Positions 22,191-33,550 of a DNA stretch of 64,000 nt are shown piece by piece. The notes below the pieces were generated by a model. That model worked only from the letters and a program-made list of their open reading frames with translations, ran no database searches and was not told where the DNA came from. The stretch comes from Tridacna crocea (Eukaryota; Mollusca; Bivalvia; Cardiida; Cardiidae), in contig OX031057.1 of assembly GCA_943736015.1 (NCBI GenBank), positions 56,187,001 to 56,251,000 of the forward strand. The letters are read 5' to 3'. The position numbers and the translations under genes were made by a program. Each line of letters begins with the position of its first letter. The stretch's first letter is position 1.

Positions 22191-25100
22191 GATATTAACT
22201 AGCATTCTCCCTAAGAATCATGCAGATGGTGATAAGTGACTAGTCACAGAATTCATTGGTTTTACCTTCATTTAATCAGACTTGTTGAAAAACTTTCCCA
22301 GAACAAAGCATTCCCTTTTTCTGACAGTGGTTGCCATGGAAACGAGAAATAAAAATTTCACAGAGATTGGTCAAAAGTTGGCGGCAAAAAAAATGAAAAA
22401 TGACACTTTTCAGGGTTGTTTTTGACAAATCATTATTGTTTAGATTATCTATACTAATACTTATGTTAAAAGGAGGACATGAGTACTCCTGGAAATTACG
22501 TAGAAAAATGAAAAATGTCACTTGCATTGTGTTGCATAGCAACAGAAATTTAGCCATCGAAACCAGTTTTTCAAACTTCCAATTTTTAACATTTTCAAAC
22601 CAAATTATCTTCTAACAGCAAAGGTGCATATGAAAAATACAAACAGTGCCTAAATGAGCAATATCTGATCTTTCACAGCCAACAATAAAAAAACTCAAAA
22701 TGTTTTTAATTTTTGTAACCATGGCAACAAACTATTGAACCGTCAGAGATTTTACAAAAAAGTGTCAATTTCAAAGCAAATTATCTCCCTTCTGCAAAGA
22801 GAAATATGAACAGTGTAAAAACATATTAAATAATCCACTTCTGTTCAACCAATAGAGAAAAATTTAAGTTCTGCAACAATCCAAATATTAGTCACTATGG
22901 CAACTAAATTATCGAACAGTTTGCCATTTTAACAAAAATCAGCACATTCAAAGTAAACTACTGCCCTTTTAGATTATCTATACTACTACTTATGTCAAAA
23001 AGATGGCAAGAGTAGTACTCAAAATTACATAGGAAAATATAGAAAAATATAAAATGTCACTTGCATTGTGTTGCATAGCAACAGAAGTTTAGCCATAGAA
23101 AGCAGTTTTTCAAACCTCAAATTTTGAAGATTTTCAAGCCAAATTATCTACTAACAGCAAAGGTGCATATGAAAAATACATATAGTGCCTAAACGAGCAA
23201 CATCTGATTTTTCACAGCCAACAATGAAAAAACTCAAAATATCATAATTTTTGTAACCATGGCAACAAAACTATTGACCCATCAGTGATTTTACAAAAAA
23301 GTGGCAATTTTAGAGCAAATGATCTCCCTTCTGCTAGGAAAAATATTAACAGTATATTTATGTATTAATGGATCCACATCTGTTCAACTAATACAGAAAA
23401 ATTCAAGTTCTGCAACAATCCAAATATTAGTTTCCGTGGCAACCAAACTATCCTACAGTTTGCAATTTTAACAAAAATCAGCACATTCAAAGTAAACTAC
23501 CGCCCATTAACAAAGGATTACATTGATAAGTAATACTTACTTAAATTACCCACATCTGTTTGTCAATATTAAAATGTAAAAGAAAAAAATAATGGCCCAA
23601 TCACGTTACCATGGCAACCAAATCAATGAACCATCACAAATAACAGCTTGTTCAAAGCAAATTAACTCCTTCCAGCTAAGAAGCATCTGAATAAATTAAA
23701 CATACTTTAAATGACTAATTTGTGTTATGCACATACAAAAGATAAAAGGTATTCAACACCTCAGAAAAAGAAAATGTTACCATGGCAACAGAACAGTAAA
23801 CTCATTCCCATAAAATATAGCAAAGTCAGTGCAAAGTATCTTCCATTGACTAAAAAGTATTTTATGAGTTCCAAAAACATTTTAATAAACCAAATACCTT
23901 AAAGGAAATGCTTTAAATGCTTCTAAAACAAGTAACCATGGTTACCAAATCAACAGTGATTTTTAGCTGTACTGGCTGGAAAGCCACTAGAGCTTATATC
24001 ATGGTATGGTTTCCGTCTGTAAGTCTTTTTCTTGTAAAGTCTACATTTGTTGTCAGATTTTAGTGAAACTTGCACAGTTTGTTTATCTCATCAACAGCTT
24101 TAATCCTATTGGTTTTGGGGAAAAAATCCAACAAACATTTTAGGAAAAGTAGCCATTTGAAATTGAAAATTTCCATTAGCTGTTTGAAGTTGAGAATTTC
24201 CATTTCTTGTTTACGCAATAAAGTCTGCATTTGTGGCCAGATTTTTGTGACACTTGCACAGTTTGTTTATCTCATCTATAGCTTCAACCCTATTGATTTT
24301 GGAAAAAAATTCAACAAATATTATGGGAAAAGTAGCCATTTAAAAGTGAAAATTTCAATTGCTTGTTTACGCGATGTAGTCTGCATTTGTGGCCAGATTT
24401 TCGTAAATCTTGCAGGGTTTGTTTATCTCATCAATAGCTTCAACCCTATTGGTTTTCGAAAAAAAAAGTCCATAGAGTATAGGAAAAATTTCCATTGTTT
24501 GTGTACATGATTTAGTGTCCATTTGATATCAGATTATTTTGAAACTTGCACAGTTTTGTTTATCCCATCAATAGCTTGAACCATATTGGTTTTAAAAAGA
24601 ATCCAACAAACAATGTGTGGGTATGGGAAAATAGCCACTTAAAGTTGAAAATTTCCGATTCTTGTTAGGCAGTGAAGTCCACAGTTTCGATCCAGTTCTT
24701 TTTGAAACATTCAAAGATTGTTTGGTTCATCAAGGGGTTGAGCCCTATTAAGAGTGAAGAAGATCAACTGATCTGTTCAGGAAAATAAGCCATTTGATAA
24801 CTTAAAATTGCTTACATAACAAAGTCAACCTTATTTGTTGTATTTCTTTGAAATTTGCTAGGATTTTTTAATACAAGGTGTACTGAAACCCTATCAAATT
24901 TGGTTGGATTTCCAAACTTTTTTTTTTCAGAAATTGGACTTCATTTTTTTCACTCATTGTTCAATTCACCATCTTCTTAGTGGGCTGAAACACAGTTGTA
25001 ATAACATTCCCCCCTTTTCTTGTGTGTTTTGCCTTTTTTCGTTTTGTGTCATGAGTTTATAGTGGATGCTAGCAAAAAAATAAAGTCAGTACCAGTAGAG

Positions 25101-27284
25101 CAATTTGACAGTCAGATTGAAGAATTGTTTTTGGGAAATACTAAATACAAAACGACGGAGAGCTGTGAGTAGAATATTATGAAAGGAAGTGTTACCCTTT
25201 TTGTGTTCTGCACTTCTCCTCAGAGACAACTATCCAGCTGTTAAGTTAGTTCAGCTCCAGACAAAATTTAAGTGTGGAAAATAACAAAATATCAAAGGGC
25301 AATAATTATTAAATAATGCAATCAAGAGTTACGGTATGTTTCTTATGCACCACACTTCTCTTTGATGAGATCTATCCATCTGTGAAGTTTCATGTTTATC
25401 CCTCAAATAGTTTTTGTGTTATGCTTTAGACAAAATTTAAGTGAGAAAATAAAGGGTAATAACCCTTAAAATATGGAATCAGGAGTTATGGTTCTTATGC
25501 ACTGCACTTCTCTTTTATGAGATCTATCCATCTGTGTAGTTTCATGTTTATATCTCAAATAGTTTTTGAGTTGTGCTCCATACAAGAAATTGGGATGCGA
25601 AGACGGATAGACAGAATGAAGGAAGAATGGACAGACAGACGGACGGACGGCTACTATTACCATATACCTAGCCGCCGTTTTGGCGGGGGATTATTAGCAT
25701 GTATGCTACTTTTTGAATGAAAACTAACATGCTATGAACTATATATAGAAGGGTATGAACATTCTTAATTGTTGGTCATTCTATTTGATAGATAATTGTA
25801 TTTTCTCAATTTTACCGATATGTTGCAACTTTGGCTGCCATGGTAACCTGGAGTATGATATGATATGCTCATTGATATTCTTTTCATGGACAAGACATTA
25901 GATTAATAGTGATTTCTAAAACCAAAGTTATTCAGTTTACTTACTCTTATCTCTACAATTATGCCTTGAAAATAAGCAAAAATTGCAGTTTTATGCCAAT
26001 GTCGAGATTAAGGTTGCCATGGAAACCAGAGTTTTTTAAGGAATAAAATTCTTTCTAAAAAATTCTGAAGAGGACCATGGTAGGATCATTTCTGTGAAGT
26101 TTCATCAAATTTGGATTGGTAGTTTTAGAGAAGAAGATGTTTGAAATAAAATTTAACGTATGCACCCATGTACACACGCACGTACACACGGACAGACACA
26201 CAGATGCAAGACGGATACCTGGCCATGACATAAGCCCGCTGGCCTTCTGCCAGTGGAGCTAATGAAACTGACATGCCATGAACCATATATAGAGGGGTAT
26301 GAAGATTCTTAATTGTTTTTCATTATATTCGACAGATAATGGTATTTTCTCAATTTTACCGATACATTGCCACTTTGGCTGCCATGGTTACCTAGTGTAT
26401 GATATGATATGCTTATTGTTATTTTTTCATCGACAACATGTTAGATCAATAGCTATTTCTAAAACCAAAGTTATTCAATTTATTTACTCTAGTCTCTACA
26501 ATTATGCCATGAAAATAAGCAAAAATTGCAATTTTATGCCAGTGTCGAGATTCAGGTTGCCATGGAAACCAAATTAAGACACAAAACCAAAATATCTTGT
26601 TTGCAGCTTTTCAAATTTGTATTAATACTTCATATGTCATATTAACTGATGTTCAAATATTTGTGTTTAGTGGTCATTTTTTTGCATAAAATACAGCATT
26701 TTCCGAATTTTACAAATCTGTTGTCACTTTGGTTGCCATGGTATCCTGACCTAAAAACATTTTGACCTTTTTTATTTTTTTATTTGTAACCCAATACATT
26801 AGTCTTTATGCCCAATATTGAAACCTTAAATCCTAGCTTTGCTGTTAGGAGATAATTGAGATAGAAATTTGTCAATTTAAGCCACCAGCAGAAATGCGAA
26901 ATACAGCCTTTGTTCGTTGCCATAGAAACACATTCTGCAAACTTATTTTTGCTATTGCATTCTTGATATTGTAAGCCAATACATGGGTGATTATGTTTTA
27001 ATGGCACAACTCACTGGACTTTTGGTGACAAATATGCTGTATTAAGTTCAAAGTGCTTAATTTTTCAAGTTTTAAAAAGCAAATAATATGCTTCTGGGGG
27101 CAAAAACTTTCTGTGGCCGTTGCCATGGTAACAGTATGACAATAAAAGTTTCCCTTTGGCTTTTGAACTTTTGTGACTAAAGGAATCAATTGCACTAAGT
27201 TTTTTTGGTATTCTGAAAAAGTCACTTATCACCATTTCTACAGGGCCTGCATGATTCTTAGGGAGAATGCTTAAGTTAATAGCT
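22191..27284. mobile_element. 5.1-kb inverted-repeat-bounded element rich in X-box-like motifs
   Basis: The left end (22191-22252) contains AGCATTCTCCCTAAGAATCA then GATGGTGATAAGTGACT. The right end (27219-27284) contains the same strings in inverse order on the opposite strand, with a ~13-bp insertion. The interior has no transposase. It holds a tandem duplication of ~531 bp (about 22440-22970 and 22971-23510), a second pair of diverged copies ~540 bp apart (about 25715-26030 and 26255-26580), and many matches to GTNNCCATGGNAAC. A further hairpin-ended repeat (about 23960-25700) is nested inside. Confidence 0.75.
23960..25700 (+). mobile_element. Nested hairpin-ended tandem-repeat element
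   Basis: It begins near TGGCTGGAAAGCCACTAGAG and ends near the hairpin CCGCCGTTTTGGCGG after a CAGACAGACGGACGG run. Its first half holds ~155-180-bp monomers with ACTTGCACAGTTTGTTTATC, TTCAACCCTATTGATTTTG and AAAAGTAGCCATTT, the same monomer as in the element split at 32290. Confidence 0.65.
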
Positions 27285-27900
27285 TCATAAAAATGCAATT
27301 ATCAGAAATCGGCTTTTCTCATGTTGGATTTTGACCAAATATGACATCCAAAGAGTTCTGTATTACTGAGAATGAGCAATATGACACCCTAATGGGATTC
27401 ATGTAACATTCATGTTACATGGCCTTTCATAGGCAAAATCATAGGGATTGGGCTTAGATTTTTGTAATCTGTAATCGAAGTGTCTATCTGCCGATCAATT
27501 ACAGACCACCTTAGTCTTAAGCAAATCTGTACATTTTTTAGGCAATGCTGCACATCTCCCATTGGGATACCATATCCTTATATGCCATACAATAGTTATT
27601 GATCAATCAGTACTACTTTTTAGAAGATCTTGTCAAACAGAGGCATGCATTCATTAATATTCATAACTACCTTAGTCAGCTGATAAGGAATTTTGCTCTT
27701 ATTTGCCCGCAACATTTGACACGCAACAAAATAAACCTATCAGTGCCTGTTTTTTAGGGGTATTTTAGATTTTATCTCTAGATAAAGATAATATTGCAAG
27801 GACATAGTAGAACACATTATTGGCCATTGTTCAAAACAGTAAAAACCTTTGACTCAACTTTGCATTTATCTTATAACCAACAGTCTCATTTTTCATTTCA
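27285..27900. other. Unique sequence
   Basis: No gene or repeat recognised. Confidence 0.5.
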
Positions 27901-28240
27901 TAACCCCAAGGAAGAAGGTTTTTGAAAACATTATGGGAAAGGGAGAAAATGTTGGTAAACAGCATAATTATTCTCCCTTTCTCACTGTTTTCAACCACCC
28001 CAAAGAAAAAAGGTTATTTGAAAAACATCTGTTTGTCATTAAATTTTGCAAAATCCTTCGATTTGGGCAAGTCTTAACATTTTATCAAACAACAAAATTT
28101 TGAAGTAGGACCAAACTTAAACTGCTGGCAGACAAAATATTAAATGTAGCTGTAATGATGAAATCTGTCTTTGATAAGGTAGAAAAAACACTGTGAAAAA
28201 AGGTCACCATGCTGGATTGTGCGGTTAAGGGTTAGAATAA
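27901..28240. mobile_element. Two degenerate family A MITE copies
   Basis: One (27902-28100, forward) keeps GAAAACATTATGGGAAAGGG and part of the second arm. The other (about 28095-28240, reverse) keeps ACAACAAAATTTTG at left and the right end GGATTGTGCGGTTAAGGGTTA, but the second arm is deleted. Confidence 0.65.
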
Positions 28241-28259
28241 ATTTTGTGCGGTAAAAAGG

Positions 28260-28462
28260 TTTTCAAACCAACTGCCGACTTTTAACCTTTTGAAAACATA
28301 ATGGGAAAAAGGAAAAATGCCAGTCACAAGCATTTTCACCTTTTCCCACAATGTTTTGTATGCTATCAGAGAAAACTTGCATTAGTAGGGTCCCACTGAA
28401 ATTGTCATGCACAGTTTTAAGTTTGGACAAGTCTAAAATTTTGTTGTCTGGTAAAGGAATTA
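28260..28462 (+). mobile_element. TTAA hairpin MITE family A, worn
   Basis: Hairpin arms AATGGGAAAAAGGAAAAATG and CATTTTCACCTTTTCCCAC survive, with the end TTGTTGTCTGGTAAAGGAAT. Confidence 0.7.
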
Positions 28463-28889
28463 GAACATACTGGGTTTGCACTGTTTCACCTTGTACTGAT
28501 CAAGATAAGATGCTAACTATATATAATTAGCATAGTGTTTGGCCTTGGCTTTCTGTTTTATCTTTTGCCATAAGATCCCAAGCTTTTACCAATCTTCGCA
28601 TGAAAAATTTGTTGGAAAAGAAGAGCCAAGCTTAGTCAGTAGCATACAGGAGTGGAGAACAGGGTTTCACTGGTCTGGAAATTTCTTTCCTAGGATTGAT
28701 GACAGGAGTTATTTATAAACTGGAAACTGGTTATGTCTATGGCTAGCTGCAGTACAATGAAATGCATTGTCTATCAGTCGTAATCTGTTGCAACTGTCAG
28801 GAGCAACCTTTGGAACAAAGGTACATGAATAATTATAACTGTGGATAAAAATTGGGTACAAAACAGGATGATAATGAGTAAAGATGCAT

Positions 28890-29070
28890 CTGTAAACCTT
28901 GGTCAGATAGGTTTTTGTGTGGCTGACTGGCTGGCATGCTTACTCATCAGTAGTAGGCATATGCTTTGCCACCAAACCCCCTTTGCTGAGAATGGGGACT
29001 CAGAAACCCTGGGGCTGAGAATATCAGTCCAAATGACAACACTTCTACTACTGAGCCATGGGATCCTGGC
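28890..29070 (-). mobile_element. tRNA-derived SINE-like sequence
   Basis: On the minus strand, TGGCTCAGTAGTAGAAG resembles an RNA polymerase III A box and GGGTTTCTGAGTCCC, about 55 nt further on, resembles a B box. It is not a functional tRNA: no cloverleaf can be made. Confidence 0.5.
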
Positions 29071-29074
29071 CTCC

Positions 29075-29190
29075 CCTTGGAAGAAGGCTTTTTTTGAAAA
29101 TATTGGTGGAAAAGAGAGTTTAATGGAGAAAATGCTGTTCTAAAGGAGTATCTCCTTCTTTTTCCAAAAGTTGTTCTATCTTTCTGAAGA
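29075..29190 (+). mobile_element. Degenerate family A MITE
   Basis: GGAAGAAGGCTTTTTTTGAA and TCTCCTTCTTTTTCCAAAA remain of the hairpin region. Confidence 0.5.
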
Positions 29191-29206
29191 CACTATTTGA
29201 GGCACA

Positions 29207-29435
29207 GTAACCCATTACCAAACAATCCATGTTTTTTACGACCCTGTGACAGAAACCTTTAGAAAACATTGTGGGAAAAGGAGAAAATGCTGGTAACCAG
29301 CATTTTCTCCTTTTCCCACGATGTTTTCTACCCTGCTGGAAACAAATCTCAATACCTGAGTTATGTTTATTTTGATATCTGCAAGGGCTTTAAATTTGGA
29401 CTTGTCTAAAATTTTGTTGTTTGGTAAAGAGTTAA
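29207..29435 (+). mobile_element. TTAA hairpin MITE family A
   Basis: It runs from GTAACCCATTACCAAACAAT to TTGGTAAAGAGTTAA with an intact hairpin. Its right TTAA is shared with the following copy. Confidence 0.9.
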
Positions 29436-29613
29436 CCTATTTATTGCACAATTTTGACTTTTAAGGACCTAGACAAAGGAGACTTTTGAAAACACAGTGG
29501 GAAAAGGAGAAAATGCTGGTAACAATACTTGAATCACATTTATTATTTAGTTTGCAAAGTTTATGCTTTCAATTTGAAAATATGCAAAATTTTGTCATTT
29601 AGTAAAGGGTTAA
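29432..29613 (+). mobile_element. TTAA MITE family A lacking the second hairpin arm
   Basis: It runs from TTAACCTATTTATTGCACAA to AGTAAAGGGTTAA. The left arm GTGGGAAAAGGAGAAAATGC is present and the complementary arm is cleanly missing. Confidence 0.85.
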
Positions 29614-29904
29614 GTTACTGTTGGTCTTGAACAATTATGCTTTGAATGGGTTTGATATTTGATCCGGTATGATCTTAAAAAAACTCTATAACTGTAGGAG
29701 GGTAAATGCATGAGAAATGCACTCAAAGCAATTAGCCTTGACTGGTGACTTTATTAAATTTGTACCGTGAGAAAAACAGACATCATGGATCTAAGATAAA
29801 AAAGTTATGACCCATTTTAGTCTGCCAACATGCCCCCATTTCACAGAGCATGACACATTATATATAAATTATACTGTCTGGGGTAAAAGAAAATTTATAC
29901 ATGT

Positions 29905-30443
29905 TCTTAAAGGTGGCCCATGAGATTTTGGGATGAAAATGTCTCAAAAATACAAAAAAAATCATCCTTGTACTCCCAAAGCCTTTTAATTTTCATTCAT
30001 AAACCCCAGTAATCGAAAACCATCTGACAACAAGAGAAATTAGAAATTTATTACGGCCCAGGTCGACACCAATGGGAAGTGCATTCTATATTTGCATGAG
30101 CAACTGACTCTTATTTACATACCGGAAATACACAAACAAATCTTAAAACATAGTGTCTGAAGAAGATATGGAAAATAATTACATCTTTATGTTATGGAAT
30201 CTTAGCATCATGTTAGTCATGTGCAAGTCACTTGAAATTTCCCACAATGCTTTTTTTTTTTTTTTATTTTTGGCGTGAAGTCTAAAAATACCTAAAGAGG
30301 CTACATAGCCTATTAAGGGAACACCATCAAAAAATGTTGGGTTTTTTTTGTAATTTTATGATTCTTAATTATTGATGATTTGTATTGTTTTTTCATATAA
30401 ATTACATTGCTATATATATTTTTTAATTTGGTGAGATGTGAAA
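29905..30443 (+). mobile_element. ~535-bp dispersed repeat I, copy 1
   Basis: It is an inverted partner of 43821-44340. Shared strings include ATCATCCTTRTACTCCCAAA, CATAAACCCCAGT, GGTCGACACCAA, ACATAGTGTCTGAAGAAGA, GGCTACATAGCCT, and TTGGTGAGATGTGAAAAAT. It lies 60 bp from the mariner relic. No coding sequence was recognised. Confidence 0.8.
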
Positions 30444-30529
30444 AATCTAAATACCTACCTTTAATAGAAAGGGCTTCAGTTTCTAACTGATGTCAGTATG
30501 TGGGTCTGTCAAAAATAAGTGAGCACTGC

Positions 30530-31565
30530 CTAATAACTTTTTAAAACTACTTGGTAAACAAATTACGTGCTTGTAATCCGTCAAAGTAATCTCCCCTGGA
30601 CTGGATGACAGAATTCCAGCTCTTTGGCAATGCATGGATGCTGGTTGCTAGGCTACCAAAGTTGATTTGTCGTACCTCCCAGTTCACGGCACACTCAAGT
30701 TCATCCAAACTCTCGTAGTGTATTCCCCGTAAGGGCTCCATAAGTTTTGGAAACAAAAGTCAGGGGGGCTCAAGTCAGGGGAGTAGGAGGGATGATCAAG
30801 AACTTCCCACTGGTATGGCTGCAGCAGCTCCATGACAACATTGGCTTTATGGGGTGATGTGATATTGTGTAAAATTAGCGGCGTGCGGTCAGTCAGCTCT
30901 TGGCGCTTTCGACGTATTGCTGGACGAAGCATTGTTCTAATATACATCTTATAGTACTCTTTATTCACAGTCTCACCAGTTGGTATCCTATGTGCCGTCA
31001 ATACTCCACAAAAATCATACGCAAAGATCATCAACATTTTGGCACATTTCTGACTTTGACGGAATTTTACGGGTCTTGGGGAGTTTTTTGTATGCCATTC
31101 ACTGCTTTTGCGCTTTAATTCAGGTTCAAAAGACCGAATCCATGTCTCATCGATTGCAATGATTGGTTGTAACATTTTATCGCCATCTTCACTATATCTT
31201 TTTAGAAGTTTACGGGCAATGTTTACACGTTGGTGTTTTTCACTTTCCGACAGCATGTGGGGCACCCATTGGGCCGCGATCTTTCTTATTTCCAGACGTT
31301 CCGTTAAAATTTCATGAACTGACCCGTGACTTATGTCCAACTCATGAGCAGTTTCATCACATGAATATCTTCTGTCATCGTTTAGCAGTTTTGCAATATT
31401 TTCCAGATTTTCACCAGTCGTTGTCGACAAAGGCCTTTTTGCACAGGTGCTTGTTGTTTACTGTATTTCACCTGCTGTTGAATTGTCTTACCCATCGGGT
31501 GATAGAACTATATGGAAGTACAAACTCTGAACCTACTTCCTCGAGTGCTTTCTGAATTCCTATCA
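30530..31565 (-). pseudogene. Mariner (DD34D) transposase, inactivated
   Basis: The longest open stretch (30684-31430, minus strand) holds a helix-turn-helix-like ELDISHGSVHEIL, the WVPHMLSE linker, IDETWI with the first catalytic Asp, LHNITSPHKA and HPSYSPDLSPPDF. Exactly 34 residues separate the second and third catalytic positions, as in mariner. Three lesions are visible. The second catalytic residue, normally Asp in LHDNA, is Asn. A frameshift near 30745-30755 moves the C-terminal part (PKLMEPLRGIHYESLDEL to QSRGDYFDGL) to another frame. An in-frame TAA just upstream of the AKRPLSTTTGEN segment cuts off the N-terminus, whose remains reach about 31565. It is an intronic relic, antisense to the METTL24-like gene. 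Confidence 0.88.
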
Positions 31566-32326
31566 CGGTTTTACCCCGCCTAGCCTCAATCTTAATATAC
31601 ATGTATTTTATTTATACAAGCAATTTTTAAATTCTGTGAGATACTGGTATTATTATCCCCCACTGTAGGCAGAGGGATATAGTTTTAGCATTGTCCGTCC
31701 GTCCATCCGTGTGTCCGTCCCGGCAAATATCTTCAATACCATTTTTTCGTGGAACTTGCACAGTTTGTGTATCTCATCAATAGCTTTAACCCTATTGATT
31801 TTGAGAAAAATCCAACAAACAGTATGGGAAAAGAAGCCATTTCAAGTTAAAAATTTCAAATTTTTGTTTACGCGATAAAGTCTGCATTTGTTGCCCGATT
31901 TTCGTGAAACTTGCACAGTTTGTTTATCTTATCAATAGCTTCAACCCTATTAATTTTGAAAAAAATCCAACAAACAGTATGGGAAAAGTAGCCATTTCAA
32001 GTTGAAAATTTCAAATTCTTGTTTACGGAATAAAATGTGCATTTGTAATTAGATTTTTGTGAAACTTGCACAGTTTGTTTATCTCATCAATAACTTCAAC
32101 CCTATTGATTTTGAAAAAAAATCCAACAAACAGTATGGGAAAAGTAGCCATTTCAAGTTGAAAATTTCAAATTCTTGTTTACGCGATAAAGTCTGCATTT
32201 GTTGCCTGATTTTTGTGAAACTTGCACAGTTTGTTTATCTCATCAATAGCTTCAACCCTATTGATTTTGAGAAAAATCCAACAAACAGTAGAGCGGTATC
32301 GGGTATATTTGGACAGCTAAGGATTT

Positions 32327-32770
32327 GTTAGCTCCACTGGCCGAAGGCCAGCGAGCTATTGTCATGGTGTTGTGTCCGTCGTGCGTCCGTCCGTGCGTCC
32401 GTCCGTAAACTTTTTCTTTAAAAAACTTCTCCTCAGAAACTATTGACTGGATTTTTACCAAATTTCACAGGAATGTTCCTTAGGTGGTCCTCTTTCAAAT
32501 TCCTTCAAATAATTGTGTTCCATAAATAATTCTGGTTGCCATGGCAACCAAAGTAAAAAACCTTTAAAAATCTTCTCCTCCAAAACCGCTAATTGGATAG
32601 CATTATTTTTTTTGCAGGAATGTTCCTTAGATAGAGGTCTACAGAATTCCTTAAAAAAAAAAAGATCCGTCAAAAAATATGGCTTTTATGGGAGACTCAT
32701 TTTCCTTTTATGGTATAAGTAAAATCTTTGAAAAATTTCTTCTCTCAAACTACTTGTTTTGATTTCATTG
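32327..32770 (+). mobile_element. Truncated hairpin-ended element with X-box
   Basis: It starts TTAGCTCCACTGGCCGAAGG (hairpin GGCCGAAGGCC), then a GTCCGTCC run, then ACTTCTCCTC monomers. GTTGCCATGGCAAC lies at 32535-32548. The end is lost into a MITE. A minus-strand relative of its terminus lies at about 26200-26262. Confidence 0.7.
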
Positions 32771-32798
32771 TTGTATTGAAGGTTAGTTCCAATGGTGG

Positions 32799-33026
32799 TA
32801 AGTCTTTACCATACAATCCTGACTTTTAAGGACCCTAAAGAAGAAGACTTTGGAAAACACTCTTGGACAAGGAGAAAATGCTGGTAATCAGCATTTTCTC
32901 CTTTTCTCTCAGTGTTTTCTACTCTATCAAAGAGAGAAATCATCATTTCATCAATGTTTAATTTGTTGTCTGCAAATGCTCTCAGTTTGGTCACATCCCA
33001 AGTTTTGTCGTTTGGTAAAGAGTTAA
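32799..33026 (+). mobile_element. TTAA hairpin MITE family A
   Basis: It runs from TAAGTCTTTACCATACAATC to TTTGGTAAAGAGTTAA; arms ACACTCTTGGACAAGGAG and CTCCTTTTCTCTCAGTGT. Confidence 0.85.
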
Positions 33027-33189
33027 AGATGGTTGCTTTACATAATCTATAATCCTTTTCATATAAAACAAGGGAAACTCTGCACTTTGATTAGTTCTGG
33101 TAAAGGTTTGTTGACCTACTGGTGACCTGGTACAAAGAGGGATGGGGCTTTACTGTTGTGATAAGGCATTTTGTTATCCAATCAAACTG

Positions 33190-33372
33190 ATCCCTGACAA
33201 AGAAGACTTTAGAAAACATTGTGGGAAAAAGAGAAAATGCTGGTAACCTTTTCCCACAATGTTATCTACCCTTCACAAAACAACTTCAAATTTTCAGTAA
33301 CTTTTATTTTTTCATCTACAAATGCTTTCCATTTGGACAACCCTAAAATGTTGTCGTTTGGTAATGAGTTAA
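33190..33372 (+). mobile_element. TTAA MITE family A with collapsed hairpin
   Basis: The left arm to GCTGGTAACC is joined directly to CTTTTCCCACAATGTT, so about 14 bases of the second arm are missing. The right end is TTTGGTAATGAGTTAA. Confidence 0.8.
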
Positions 33373-33379
33373 CTATAAC

Positions 33380-33550
33380 CAGAAGACAAAATTTTTATAA
33401 CTGGCCGTAATTGAAAGATGTTGCAGACAACATAATAGATCTTCAAATTAGCAAAACTTGTATCAAAAAGGGTAGAAATTATTGTGTAAAACTAAGAAAA
33501 TGCAGGTAACTTTTATTTTCTTCTTTTCTCACAATGATTTTCATAGCTTT
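33380..33550 (-). mobile_element. Family A MITE, worn, interrupted by element C3
   Basis: Motifs AGACAAAATTTTTATAACTG, GGGTAGAAATTATTGTG and TTTTCTTCTTTTCTCACAAT are recognisable; it stops at the start of the next element. Confidence 0.65.

Noticed and set aside
24070..24510. 146-codon open frame with repeated CICGQIFV-like segments
   Set aside because: It is the translation of ~155-180-bp tandem monomers; the same monomers are frameshifted elsewhere.
31163..31555. 130-codon plus-strand frame
   Set aside because: It is the antisense shadow of the mariner transposase.
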